A DNA stretch of 11,029 nucleotides from Crocinitomicaceae bacterium (GTDB lineage: Bacteria; Bacteroidota; Bacteroidia; Flavobacteriales_D; Crocinitomicaceae), in the NCBI GenBank assembly GCA_011522905.1, contig WTIB01000015.1, forward strand, positions 1-11,029, read 5' to 3'. A program made the translations under genes and the position numbers. Below, piece after piece: positions 1-7,082 of the stretch. The notes beneath the pieces were generated by a model. The model made no database searches. It had not been told where the DNA came from and saw nothing but the letters and a program-made list of their open reading frames with translations. Within the stretch, counting starts at the first letter, position 1. Each line of letters opens with the position of its first letter.

Positions 1-19
1 ATTGAATTCCATTATTACT

Positions 20-27
20 TACATTTG
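20..27 (+). promoter_or_regulatory. Candidate -7 promoter element before the thioesterase gene
   Basis: TACATTTG matches the Bacteroidota sigma-A -7 consensus TAnnTTTG at every specified base. It ends only 3 bases before the ATG at 31, so a transcript from it would start at or very near that codon (leaderless or nearly so). The nearest TTG upstream (2-4) lies about 15 bases away, too close for a normal -33 element, and the window starts too near to see more. The match may be fortuitous. Confidence 0.3.
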
Positions 28-30
28 TAT

Positions 31-549
31 ATGAAATCTAGAAAAGCAATTGACACCCTGTCCATAGCAACGAAAGTTGTTTTACCTAACGATACCAACA
101 CCATTGGAAATCTATTTGGAGGAGAATTATTGGCATGGATGGATGTTATTGCAAGTGTTTCTGCGCATAGGCATTGTAGAAGAGTTGTTGTAACGGCATC
201 AGTTAATCATGTATCCTTTCAAAGACCTATTAAGCAAGCCTCAATTGTTACTTTGGAGGCAAAAGTTTCGAGATCATTCTACTCGTCAATGGAGGTGATT
301 ATTGATGTATATGTGGAAGATCAAGTCACTGGAGAGAAAATTAAATGTAACGATGCCATTTATACTTTTGTGGCAGTTGATCAACACGCGGGCCCTATAC
401 AAGTTCCAGAGTTGATTCCCGAAAGTGAAGAAGAAAAAAAGCGATACGACGCGGCTTTACGCAGAAAACAATTGAGCTTAATTCTGGCAGGAAAAATGAA
501 ACCTAGTGAAGCCTCTGAGCTTAAAAAATTATTTACCGAAAACGAATAG
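31..549 (+). CDS. Hotdog-fold acyl-CoA thioesterase (YciA/ACOT-like)
   Basis: This is probably a cytoplasmic acyl-CoA thioesterase, which hydrolyses acyl-CoA to free fatty acid and CoA. From the ATG at 31 it is 172 residues. The N-terminal half carries the family's core: LPNDTN (18-23), then N27-L-F-G-G31 and W36-M-D38 at the start of the long hotdog helix. VTASV followed by VSFQRPI is the next conserved strand region. A charged helical tail (about the last 40 residues, rich in Glu, Lys and Arg) follows the single hotdog domain, as in bacterial relatives. An in-frame TTG at 25 would add two residues, but the ATG is the more natural start. It is the first gene of a three-gene run, with the next start 4 bases after its stop. 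Chain-length preference cannot be read from the sequence. Confidence 0.88.
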   Translation: MKSRKAIDTLSIATKVVLPNDTNTIGNLFGGELLAWMDVIASVSAHRHCRRVVVTASVNHVSFQRPIKQASIVTLEAKVSRSFYSSMEVIIDVYVEDQVTGEKIKCNDAIYTFVAVDQHAGPIQVPELIPESEEEKKRYDAALRRKQLSLILAGKMKPSEASELKKLFTENE

Positions 550-553
550 AACT

Positions 554-1021
554 ATGAGCAAATTTCAATCTCTTATAGATGCCTACGGAGTGAGTCATCA
601 AAACAAAACAAATAAATTGATTCATTGGATATGTGTTCCAGCCATTTTTTTGAGTATTGTAGGATTGATTTCTGTTATCCCTTTTCCATGGAACATTTCT
701 TTATTCGGAAGCCTTAATCTAAATTGGGCATTTGTTGCCTTAATACTTGTCCTCATTTACTACATATCTCTTTCTATATCTATTTCCATTGGAATGAGCT
801 TATTCGCATTTGCATGCATATTCTTATGTCAGCATATTAATGCCATGGAATACCCCGTATGGATTTACATTGGCATTTTTTCTGTCAGCTGGGTTTTTCA
901 ATTTATTGGTCATCACATAGAGGGTAAAAAACCATCATTTCTCCAAGATATTCAGTTTCTACTCATTGGGCCTGCTTGGTTAATGCATTTTATCTTCAAA
1001 AAATTAAATGTCCCTTATTAA
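554..1021 (+). CDS. Mpo1-like (DUF962/YGL010w) integral membrane protein, possible 2-hydroxy fatty acid dioxygenase
   Basis: This 155-residue protein matches the DUF962/Mpo1-like pattern. H15, N20, H24 and P29 form the N-terminal H-x4-N-x3-H-x4-P signature just before the first membrane segment. G119-H-H-I-E123-G-K-K-P127 near the C-terminus matches the second conserved His/Glu-Gly-Pro block. Hydrophobic stretches at about 26-43, 58-80, 82-93 and 102-118 suggest four membrane spans. The characterised yeast member, Mpo1, is an Fe(II)-dependent dioxygenase in alpha-oxidation of 2-hydroxy fatty acids. Carrying that activity over to this bacterial protein is inference. The open frame extends upstream to an ATG at 506 inside the thioesterase gene, but family similarity begins at MSKFQSLIDAYG, so the ATG at 554 is preferred. 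Its TAA stop shares one base with the next ATG (TAATG). Confidence 0.82.
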   Translation: MSKFQSLIDAYGVSHQNKTNKLIHWICVPAIFLSIVGLISVIPFPWNISLFGSLNLNWAFVALILVLIYYISLSISISIGMSLFAFACIFLCQHINAMEYPVWIYIGIFSVSWVFQFIGHHIEGKKPSFLQDIQFLLIGPAWLMHFIFKKLNVPY

Positions 1022-2400
1022 TGAAATTATTCTTCCTGTTTCTTTCTATAAGCTTAACAAGTCTTGCGCAATCTCCTTGTGGGGATTGGTATGCCACATT
1101 AAAAGCTGCTGATCTTCAATTGGTATTTCATATTACGAAAGACAAAAAAAATCACAAGGTCACCATTGATTCACCGAAGCAAAAGGCCTTTGATATCCCA
1201 GCAGAAATATCGCTTTTGAAAGGTAATCGGCTAAAAGTTGAAATGAAAAACATCGGATTCGTTTTTGAAGGGGTTTATTATGCGGATTCCATTGCAGGAG
1301 TTTTTCAGCAAGGAGCTATCATCGAAAACATGACCTTTTATAAAGAGGCTAAGCAAAATAATAAACCCAAGCGACCACAAAATCCTAAACCACCGTTTTC
1401 CTACGATATTGAAGAAGTAAAATTTATGAATTTGCAGGATTCTTTTTATTTGGCCGGCACACTTACTCTTCCGAAAAACAACAATCAAACTCCAGCAATA
1501 GTATTGATCAGTGGAAGTGGGCCTCAAAATAGAGATGAAGAAATAATGGGACACAAGCCATTTTGGGTCCTTGCGGATTATCTTACAAATATAGGCTATG
1601 CAGTATTGCGATATGATGATCGAGGAACACATGCTTCTGGAGGTGACTATGCATCGGCAACAACTTTAGACTTTGCGCTCGATGGAGAATCGGCCATTGA
1701 ATACTTAAAAGGAAGAGATGATATCGACTCCAATAAGATTGTTGTGATAGGTCATAGTGAGGGAGGATTAATATGTAATATTTTGGGTGCAAGGGTAAAA
1801 AATCTATCCGGTATTGTTTCACTTGCAGGAACCTCTATTAGAGGTGATTCAATTCTTCAAATCCAGACGAGACTTATTTCTGAAAGTAATAATACATCAG
1901 AAAAAGAGCTGGAAATCACTCAGAATTACAACAGAGAAATATTCAAGGCCATCGTGACATCTTTATCGATTAGTCAAGCTAAAACTGAACTCGAAAAAAT
2001 ATCAAAACGATGGACTAAAGTCATGTACAAAAATGATATTATTAAAAGAAACGAGAAAAAAGAAGTGATAAAATCGGTTTCGCAAACCATGCTTAATCCA
2101 TGGATGTATGAATTTGTGAAATATTCTCCTAGTGAGGATATTAAAAATTTAGATTGTCATGTTCTCGTCTTGATAGGTTCTAATGATATTCAGGTTACCA
2201 GCAAAGAAAATATTGAAGGATATAAAAAACTATTACCTAAAAATCGAAAATTACAAACCGTAAAGGAGTTGCCGGGACTGAACCATTTATTTCAGAAATG
2301 TTCCCTTTGCACTATAAGTGAGTACGGACAGCTCGAAGAAACATTTTCAATGGATGCGATGGAGGAAATAAGAGACTTCCTTCAGGAGATATGGGATTGA
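1021..2400 (+). CDS. Exported alpha/beta-hydrolase (serine esterase family)
   Basis: A 459-residue secreted or periplasmic hydrolase. Residues 1-17 form a signal peptide (MK, hydrophobic core, then SLAQ). Residues about 20-108 form a beta-rich N-terminal domain starting GDWYATL, of the kind often fused to Bacteroidota esterases. A Lys/Pro-rich linker (about 111-127) leads to the alpha/beta-hydrolase domain. The oxyanion region SGSGPQNRDE and the block YDDRG precede the nucleophile elbow G244-H-S246-E-G-G249. The likely acid is D389 (GSND) and the base H422 (GLNHLF), giving a complete Ser-Asp-His triad. The natural substrate is unknown; acyl or acetyl esters are the usual guess. The start at 1021 is chosen because it begins the signal peptide; an in-frame ATG at 976 would prefix 15 residues and spoil it. 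It is coupled to the gene before it by a 1-base overlap. Confidence 0.88.
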   Translation: MKLFFLFLSISLTSLAQSPCGDWYATLKAADLQLVFHITKDKKNHKVTIDSPKQKAFDIPAEISLLKGNRLKVEMKNIGFVFEGVYYADSIAGVFQQGAIIENMTFYKEAKQNNKPKRPQNPKPPFSYDIEEVKFMNLQDSFYLAGTLTLPKNNNQTPAIVLISGSGPQNRDEEIMGHKPFWVLADYLTNIGYAVLRYDDRGTHASGGDYASATTLDFALDGESAIEYLKGRDDIDSNKIVVIGHSEGGLICNILGARVKNLSGIVSLAGTSIRGDSILQIQTRLISESNNTSEKELEITQNYNREIFKAIVTSLSISQAKTELEKISKRWTKVMYKNDIIKRNEKKEVIKSVSQTMLNPWMYEFVKYSPSEDIKNLDCHVLVLIGSNDIQVTSKENIEGYKKLLPKNRKLQTVKELPGLNHLFQKCSLCTISEYGQLEETFSMDAMEEIRDFLQEIWD

Positions 2401-3375
2401 TTATTTTATCGCTCTAATAATTTCTGAAGCATCATGGGCCATACACTTAAAGTGACCTTTAGGACATTTTTCATATCCTATTTTTGAACATGGTCGACAA
2501 TCCAAATCCTTTTTTTCAAAAAGCACATCGTTTTTATGGTGCTCCTTTCTATACGGATACATACCAAATTTGGGTGTTGTATTTCCCCAGATACTGATAA
2601 TATCAATATCGAAAAAAGATGCGATATGCATTAAGCCTGTATCACCAGTAATTAATTTTTTAGATTGATTCAAAATACTCGCAGATTGCAATATGGTATA
2701 TTTTCCAGCACAATTGACTATATTTTTTTGCTTAAACTTATCAACGAGGTGATTTCCCGTGGCGAGGTCATTTTTGTCTCCCAAAAGGGCTATGGGTGTT
2801 TCTATACCCTCAATAAGCTGCTCCAAAAGTGACAGGGGAATTTTTTTTGTATTAAACTGAGCTCCCAAGGCAATGCAAAGAAATGTATCCGGGATTTCAT
2901 TAAAAACAGTACTGATTTTAACTTCAAAATCCTTGGGAATACTGAAGGATGTGCCTGTTGCATCTTTATTCAAACCTAAAGGAGCTAATGCCCGGAAATA
3001 ACGATCAATAATATGAATATTTGGAAGGCGATCTACCTTTAAGGAGGTATAAAGCTTTTTTCTAAAATTTAACTTTTCGAATCTATAAATCTTTTTGGCG
3101 TTTCCCAATGAAACCAAATGACTTCGCGTATTCTTGTGTAAATCTATAATGATATCAAACTCTTGACTCCGAATCCATTTTCTAGTTTGTAGTATTGAGT
3201 TATCAAAAGGTATACTTTCATCAATACACGGTTGTGCAGACAACAATTCGGTGAAAGCTTTTTTTGTCAAAAAAGAAATATGTGCATTTGGGTATTGCGT
3301 TTTTACAGCGGAAACTACAGGGAAGGTCAACACAATATCTCCGATGGAGCTAAAACGTATAAATAATACCTTCAC
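2401..3375 (-). CDS. Glycosyltransferase family 9 (heptosyltransferase-like, WaaF/WaaC type)
   Basis: A 324-residue GT-B enzyme of the GT9 family, which transfers heptose or a related sugar to lipopolysaccharide core or another cell-surface glycan on the cytoplasmic face. The N-terminus VLFIRFSSIGDIVLTFPV is the family signature, with D13 at the position of the catalytic Asp of E. coli WaaC. G244-D-T-G-L-M-H250 is the conserved nucleotide-sugar loop, and IWGNTTPKFGMYPY follows as in relatives. Near the C-terminus C293, C296, C304 and C311 form a C-x2-C-x7-C-x6-C cluster. The start is GTG (3373-3375), two bases after the upstream kinase's TAA; no ATG fits the conserved N-terminus. It is the last gene of the five-gene leftward operon. 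The acceptor sugar is not predictable. Confidence 0.88.
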   Translation of the reverse strand: MKVLFIRFSSIGDIVLTFPVVSAVKTQYPNAHISFLTKKAFTELLSAQPCIDESIPFDNSILQTRKWIRSQEFDIIIDLHKNTRSHLVSLGNAKKIYRFEKLNFRKKLYTSLKVDRLPNIHIIDRYFRALAPLGLNKDATGTSFSIPKDFEVKISTVFNEIPDTFLCIALGAQFNTKKIPLSLLEQLIEGIETPIALLGDKNDLATGNHLVDKFKQKNIVNCAGKYTILQSASILNQSKKLITGDTGLMHIASFFDIDIISIWGNTTPKFGMYPYRKEHHKNDVLFEKKDLDCRPCSKIGYEKCPKGHFKCMAHDASEIIRAIK

Positions 3376-3377
3376 TT

Positions 3378-4730
3378 TTAATCAAACTTTAAACTCACCT
3401 TGGTTCCTTCCCCTTGCTTTGAATTAAAGTCTCCTTTAATTCCGGACATATTCATTCGATATTTTAAATTAGCCAGACCTAGTCCGTGATTTACCTTCTC
3501 AATATCGAAGCCGTCTCCATTATCAGAAACATCCATTGCTATTTTTCCGGACTCATCTTTATTCATTTTAAAGGTGAAAACAGTTGCATTTGAATGCTTT
3601 AATGCATTATTGAAAAGCTCTTGAATGATTCGATATAAATTAAAATTATCAATGCTTTCAAGATCTGACTCCTGTATAGACTCATCTATCTCTAAGCTAA
3701 ACTCAATCTCACCAATTGAATTAATTCGATGTGAGAAACGCTCCATGGCATTAATAAAACCCTTTTCTAATTCTGGCGGTAAAAGATTATAGGCAATCTC
3801 TTTGACCTCACGAATACAACTTTGCAAAAGATTTCCGAGGTCCTTATAATTGTCTTTCTGCTCTTCGACTGGTTGAAAATTCTGAAACAAAAGATTCAAA
3901 AGTACCATTTGTTGACCCAAGCCATCATGTAATTCTCTGGCAATTTTTTTCTTTTCTGATTCTTCCGCTTGAGAAATGATATCAAATTTCCTTTTTTCAA
4001 ATTCAATTTCTTTCGTTCGATCTATCAACAGTGCAATAAATTCAGGCTGCTTTGAATCAGATTCAATCTGACTGATTTCAATGTCAACAATAATTTTAGC
4101 CCCATCTCCCCTGTGCTGAGTGAATCTTCCTCCATTAGAAGTTATTTCCCTTCCTGAATCAGTTCCTATATTAAACGCCTGTATATTTCTACCAATAAGA
4201 TCTTCTCGCTTGACATTATATAATTCTTCGGCTGCACTATTTACCAGCTCGATAACCATATCCTCTCCAACAAGTTGAATGATTGGTAAAGGTGATTTGT
4301 TAAATACATCTTTGAATTTCCTCTCAGACTTTTGAACTTTAATACTCAGCTGTCGTCTGAGCAAACCATATTTTATGGTTTTATTTAAAATTTGTGCATT
4401 CAAATCTCCTTTCAACACATAGTCCTGACCTCCTTTGGAAACAATTTCTAAGGCTATCGATTCGTCATCCATACCTGACAAAACAATAATTGAGGCTAAT
4501 GGAAATAACTTACTGATTGAATCATAAGTACTTATACCAGATGAATCCGTAATGTTAAGATCCAAGAGAATAACATCTGGTTCTTGATAGGTTCTAATTT
4601 CTTTGGCATCTTCAATGGAGTCAATAGAGATGATATTTTCTAACGAAATTCCAGAAGTACTGAGCTGAAATTGTACCATCTCAGCGAATACCAAATCATC
4701 TTCGACAATTAATATTTGTGCTTCTTCCAT
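3378..4730 (-). CDS. Receiver-PAS-histidine kinase (HisKA_3/NarX-DesK type)
   Basis: A 450-residue soluble signalling protein with no signal peptide or membrane span. Residues 1-120 are a receiver domain with the acidic pocket E10-D11-D12, phospho-acceptor D57, S85 and K107, all intact. A helical connector (about 112-138) leads to a PAS domain (about 138-240). The dimerisation and phosphorylation region follows, with H268 in ARELHDGLGQQ, typical of the HisKA_3 family. The HATPase domain has the N box (ELFNNALKH, 371-379), G1 (DNGDGFD, 403-409) and G2 (HGLGLANL, 415-422). The receiver is therefore an input to the kinase. HisKA_3 kinases normally phosphorylate NarL/LuxR-type regulators, and none is encoded here, so the partner must lie elsewhere. 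It lies 2 bases from the gene on each side. Confidence 0.93.
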   Translation of the reverse strand: MEEAQILIVEDDLVFAEMVQFQLSTSGISLENIISIDSIEDAKEIRTYQEPDVILLDLNITDSSGISTYDSISKLFPLASIIVLSGMDDESIALEIVSKGGQDYVLKGDLNAQILNKTIKYGLLRRQLSIKVQKSERKFKDVFNKSPLPIIQLVGEDMVIELVNSAAEELYNVKREDLIGRNIQAFNIGTDSGREITSNGGRFTQHRGDGAKIIVDIEISQIESDSKQPEFIALLIDRTKEIEFEKRKFDIISQAEESEKKKIARELHDGLGQQMVLLNLLFQNFQPVEEQKDNYKDLGNLLQSCIREVKEIAYNLLPPELEKGFINAMERFSHRINSIGEIEFSLEIDESIQESDLESIDNFNLYRIIQELFNNALKHSNATVFTFKMNKDESGKIAMDVSDNGDGFDIEKVNHGLGLANLKYRMNMSGIKGDFNSKQGEGTKVSLKFD

Positions 4731-4732
4731 TT

Positions 4733-5395
4733 TTAATACTTATTACGAATCAAAACCCTATCGCGGTCAACAACATTTTTAATCTCTGAACGAAATGATT
4801 CTATATGTTGCTCATCAATACAATCTGTTGGGAATGAGAGTTGTAAATCATTAATATAATCAAAATAAACGGATTCATTTCCAATCGTAACCTGTCTTAG
4901 ACCTGTTAAATATGCTATAGTAACCTCTCTATCGGATACAATAACTGCTTTTGAAGAAATACCAACGCGAAATTTGTTTTTTAATCCAAGAAGCAAAAAT
5001 ATCAATCCTTCAATTGAAAAAACATATAAAATAATTCCTGGTAAATGATTTGTATCAGAAACCACATACATCGCAAAAGCGACCGTTGACATGATTCCGG
5101 ATTCAAGCAAAGAATAGACTAAAATGCGCTGAGATCTCGATTTACTGACCAACATATTCCATTTAAATCTTTCAGTTTTATTTACAATTAATAATCCCAT
5201 CCACCTGCGTATACTTCTCCAAACCAAAAGCATAAAATAAACCAATCCAAAACCTAAAAATATATATTCTTGATAAGGGATTTCCTTTCCGGTCGTATGC
5301 ATAAAATCAATAGGAACATCATAACCTACATAGACCACAAAACACATTAATGGAATTGTAAAAAATATAAGTAAGCTATTGGTAAAGCTATTCAT
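4733..5395 (-). CDS. Four-helix membrane protein of unknown family
   Basis: I do not recognise this 220-residue protein. Hydrophobic segments at about 7-24, 43-59, 91-112 and 118-138 suggest four membrane helices, arranged as two hairpins around a basic loop (about 60-90, rich in Arg and Lys) that is probably cytoplasmic. The remaining 80 or so residues form a soluble, probably cytoplasmic tail of alternating hydrophobic strands (AVIVSDREVTIAYLTGLRQV and onward), then a charged helix. The tail could be a small beta-rich domain, but no motif identifies it. Its ATG lies inside the last codons of the DUF349 gene (8-base overlap) and its TAA is 2 bases from the histidine kinase ATG. The tight linkage suggests it works with the cytoplasmic kinase, perhaps as its membrane anchor or sensor; this is inference. 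Confidence 0.75.
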   Translation of the reverse strand: MNSFTNSLLIFFTIPLMCFVVYVGYDVPIDFMHTTGKEIPYQEYIFLGFGLVYFMLLVWRSIRRWMGLLIVNKTERFKWNMLVSKSRSQRILVYSLLESGIMSTVAFAMYVVSDTNHLPGIILYVFSIEGLIFLLLGLKNKFRVGISSKAVIVSDREVTIAYLTGLRQVTIGNESVYFDYINDLQLSFPTDCIDEQHIESFRSEIKNVVDRDRVLIRNKY

Positions 5396-7082
5396 TAGGA
5401 ATCATTTTCAATTGCCTTTTTAAGATCGCTATTTCATTCTTAGTTTCTTCATTCTTCTGATTGACTTTCTCAAATAGTTTTTCGGCGCCTTTTGAAATCG
5501 AAAAGAAACCCAGATTATTTTCAGATTGCATAAGATCGTTTTCAAGGGAAGTAATTCTCTTACGCAATTCGTTTTTCTCCCTGTAAAATAAATCTTTACT
5601 ATTTTCCATCACTGCAAATGAATCAATTTTCACCTTGAAAATGGTCGCTTCTATTTGCTCTGGTTTCATTTTAAGACCTTTTAGTTTCTCTTTTAGAACA
5701 GCTATATACTCAGTTAATATCCCATTGAGTTTGTCCTTTCGGACTCCTCCAATAGAAACAAAGGAATTGATTTCTTCTTTTAGCTGCTCTCTGTTTTCAG
5801 AAGTAAATTTTACTTCCTTAAAAGATGCTATCACTTTCTTTTTGGCATTCAGATTTGCTTCTAGCGTTTTTTGGAGTTCCGATGATATTTCTTGTTTTCT
5901 ACCAAAAAACTCATCGCATACTTTTCGAAAATCCTCCCATAATTTTCTTTCGTATTTTCCAGCATTTTTAGCTGATTTCCATTCTTTCTGAAGTGCAATT
6001 AAACCTTTAGTGGCGTTTGGTATATCATCGGATGTATTGAAAACTTTAGCTTTTTCTATAAGCTCTTTTTTTACATCTCTCGCCTTCTGGTCAACCTCAT
6101 CTTTAGATTTGAAAAATACTTTTCTTTCGTCGAAAAACAAATTACATAATCCACGAAATTCTTTCCAAATCTTGTCATTATCCTTTTTTGATGCAAAACC
6201 TATTTTTTTCCAATCCTCTTGTGCTTTTTTTACCTCATTGGTGAGTTTATTCCACTCTTTTAAATTTCTTGAGGCGGAGCTGTTCTCAATTTTTCCTCTT
6301 AGTGAATCAATAATCTCACGTTTCTTGACCAGATTCTCATTTTGAACCTGACGATACTCCTCGTAATGCTTATTTATTTTATCATAAATTGATCGCACTG
6401 CTTCCCAATAACTTGATTTTAAAATCTCCCATTCATCGTTATTAACAGGGCCAATATCTTCCCATTCATCTTGAAGCAATCTAAGCGATTTCTCAATCTC
6501 TCTAATTTGAGTTTCATCATTTCGAAGTGACTGTAGCTTGTGAATTACCTCTTGTTTAAGCTGTGCATTTCTCTTGTAATCATGATCCTTTATCTCACGA
6601 TAGATATTGATGTTGTAAAAAAACATTTCACGAAGACGCGAATACTCCTTTTGAATTCCATCTCTTTTTGACCTTGGAATGTCACCTATTTTTTTCCATG
6701 TATCCTGAATTGTATTAAATGACTTAAAGGCCGAGCCAATGTTTTCTTCGTTTTCAACTAAGGTTTTGAGCTCTGATATCAACGCACTTTTTTGCTTGAG
6801 ATTGGCATCTTCCAAATCATTCTTTAGCGCAATTTGTTTCTTTCGGTTTTCCTTGTAAGTGCCATAAAGCGTATAAAATTGTTCTTTGAATACTGAAAAA
6901 TCAACTTGTTCAATTTCTTGTCCTTTATCCTTAGCCTTGAGTGTTTCAACTTGTTGATTGCTTTCTGATTTCAATAACCAGTCATCAAAATCTGCTCTCA
7001 ATTGATTGACCTCTCGAATGTTTGAAATCAAGTCCTCTTCAGAGACTTTTGAGCTAAGTTTCTCTATAAATTCATTTTTCAT
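5388..7082 (-). CDS. DUF349 repeat protein, coiled-coil rich
   Basis: A 564-residue, highly charged (Lys/Glu-rich), almost wholly helical cytoplasmic protein with tandem DUF349 repeats. Repeats are anchored by W-x-x-I-G motifs: W129-KKIG, W207-EDIG and W291-KKIG. A fourth is degenerate, W368-KSAKNAG, and a possible fifth lacks the Trp (SIGG at about 443). Spacing is 77-84 residues, and each anchor is followed by an aromatic-rich helix such as WKEFRGLCNLFF. The C-terminal 60 residues are coiled coil with an ENNLGFF motif (521-527) that I recall from other Bacteroidota DUF349 proteins. The function of DUF349 is not established; a scaffold or nucleic-acid-associated role is speculation. Its ATG overlaps the TGA of the PfkB gene (ATGA), implying translational coupling. 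Confidence 0.88.
   Translation of the reverse strand: MKNEFIEKLSSKVSEEDLISNIREVNQLRADFDDWLLKSESNQQVETLKAKDKGQEIEQVDFSVFKEQFYTLYGTYKENRKKQIALKNDLEDANLKQKSALISELKTLVENEENIGSAFKSFNTIQDTWKKIGDIPRSKRDGIQKEYSRLREMFFYNINIYREIKDHDYKRNAQLKQEVIHKLQSLRNDETQIREIEKSLRLLQDEWEDIGPVNNDEWEILKSSYWEAVRSIYDKINKHYEEYRQVQNENLVKKREIIDSLRGKIENSSASRNLKEWNKLTNEVKKAQEDWKKIGFASKKDNDKIWKEFRGLCNLFFDERKVFFKSKDEVDQKARDVKKELIEKAKVFNTSDDIPNATKGLIALQKEWKSAKNAGKYERKLWEDFRKVCDEFFGRKQEISSELQKTLEANLNAKKKVIASFKEVKFTSENREQLKEEINSFVSIGGVRKDKLNGILTEYIAVLKEKLKGLKMKPEQIEATIFKVKIDSFAVMENSKDLFYREKNELRKRITSLENDLMQSENNLGFFSISKGAEKLFEKVNQKNEETKNEIAILKRQLKMIPNE

Noticed and set aside
506..553. Longer start for the Mpo1-like gene, overlapping the thioesterase gene by 44 bases
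   Set aside because: The added 16 residues are polar and unlike the family N-terminus, which matches from the ATG at 554.
976..1020. Longer start for the esterase gene
   Set aside because: It would place 15 residues before an otherwise clean signal peptide; the ATG at 1021 in a TAATG overlap fits better.
1231..1822. Open frames on the minus strand opposite the esterase gene
   Set aside because: They are antisense to well-conserved alpha/beta-hydrolase motifs and have no family features of their own.
2380..2429. CTTCAG/CTGAAG inverted repeat spanning the convergent junction, considered as a shared terminator
   Set aside because: Only a 6-bp stem with a loop of nearly 40 bases and no T-run directly after it; too weak to call.
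5635..6345. Open frames on the plus strand opposite the DUF349 gene
   Set aside because: They encode Ser/Phe-rich sequence, the expected mirror of Lys/Glu-rich codons, and have no recognisable motif.
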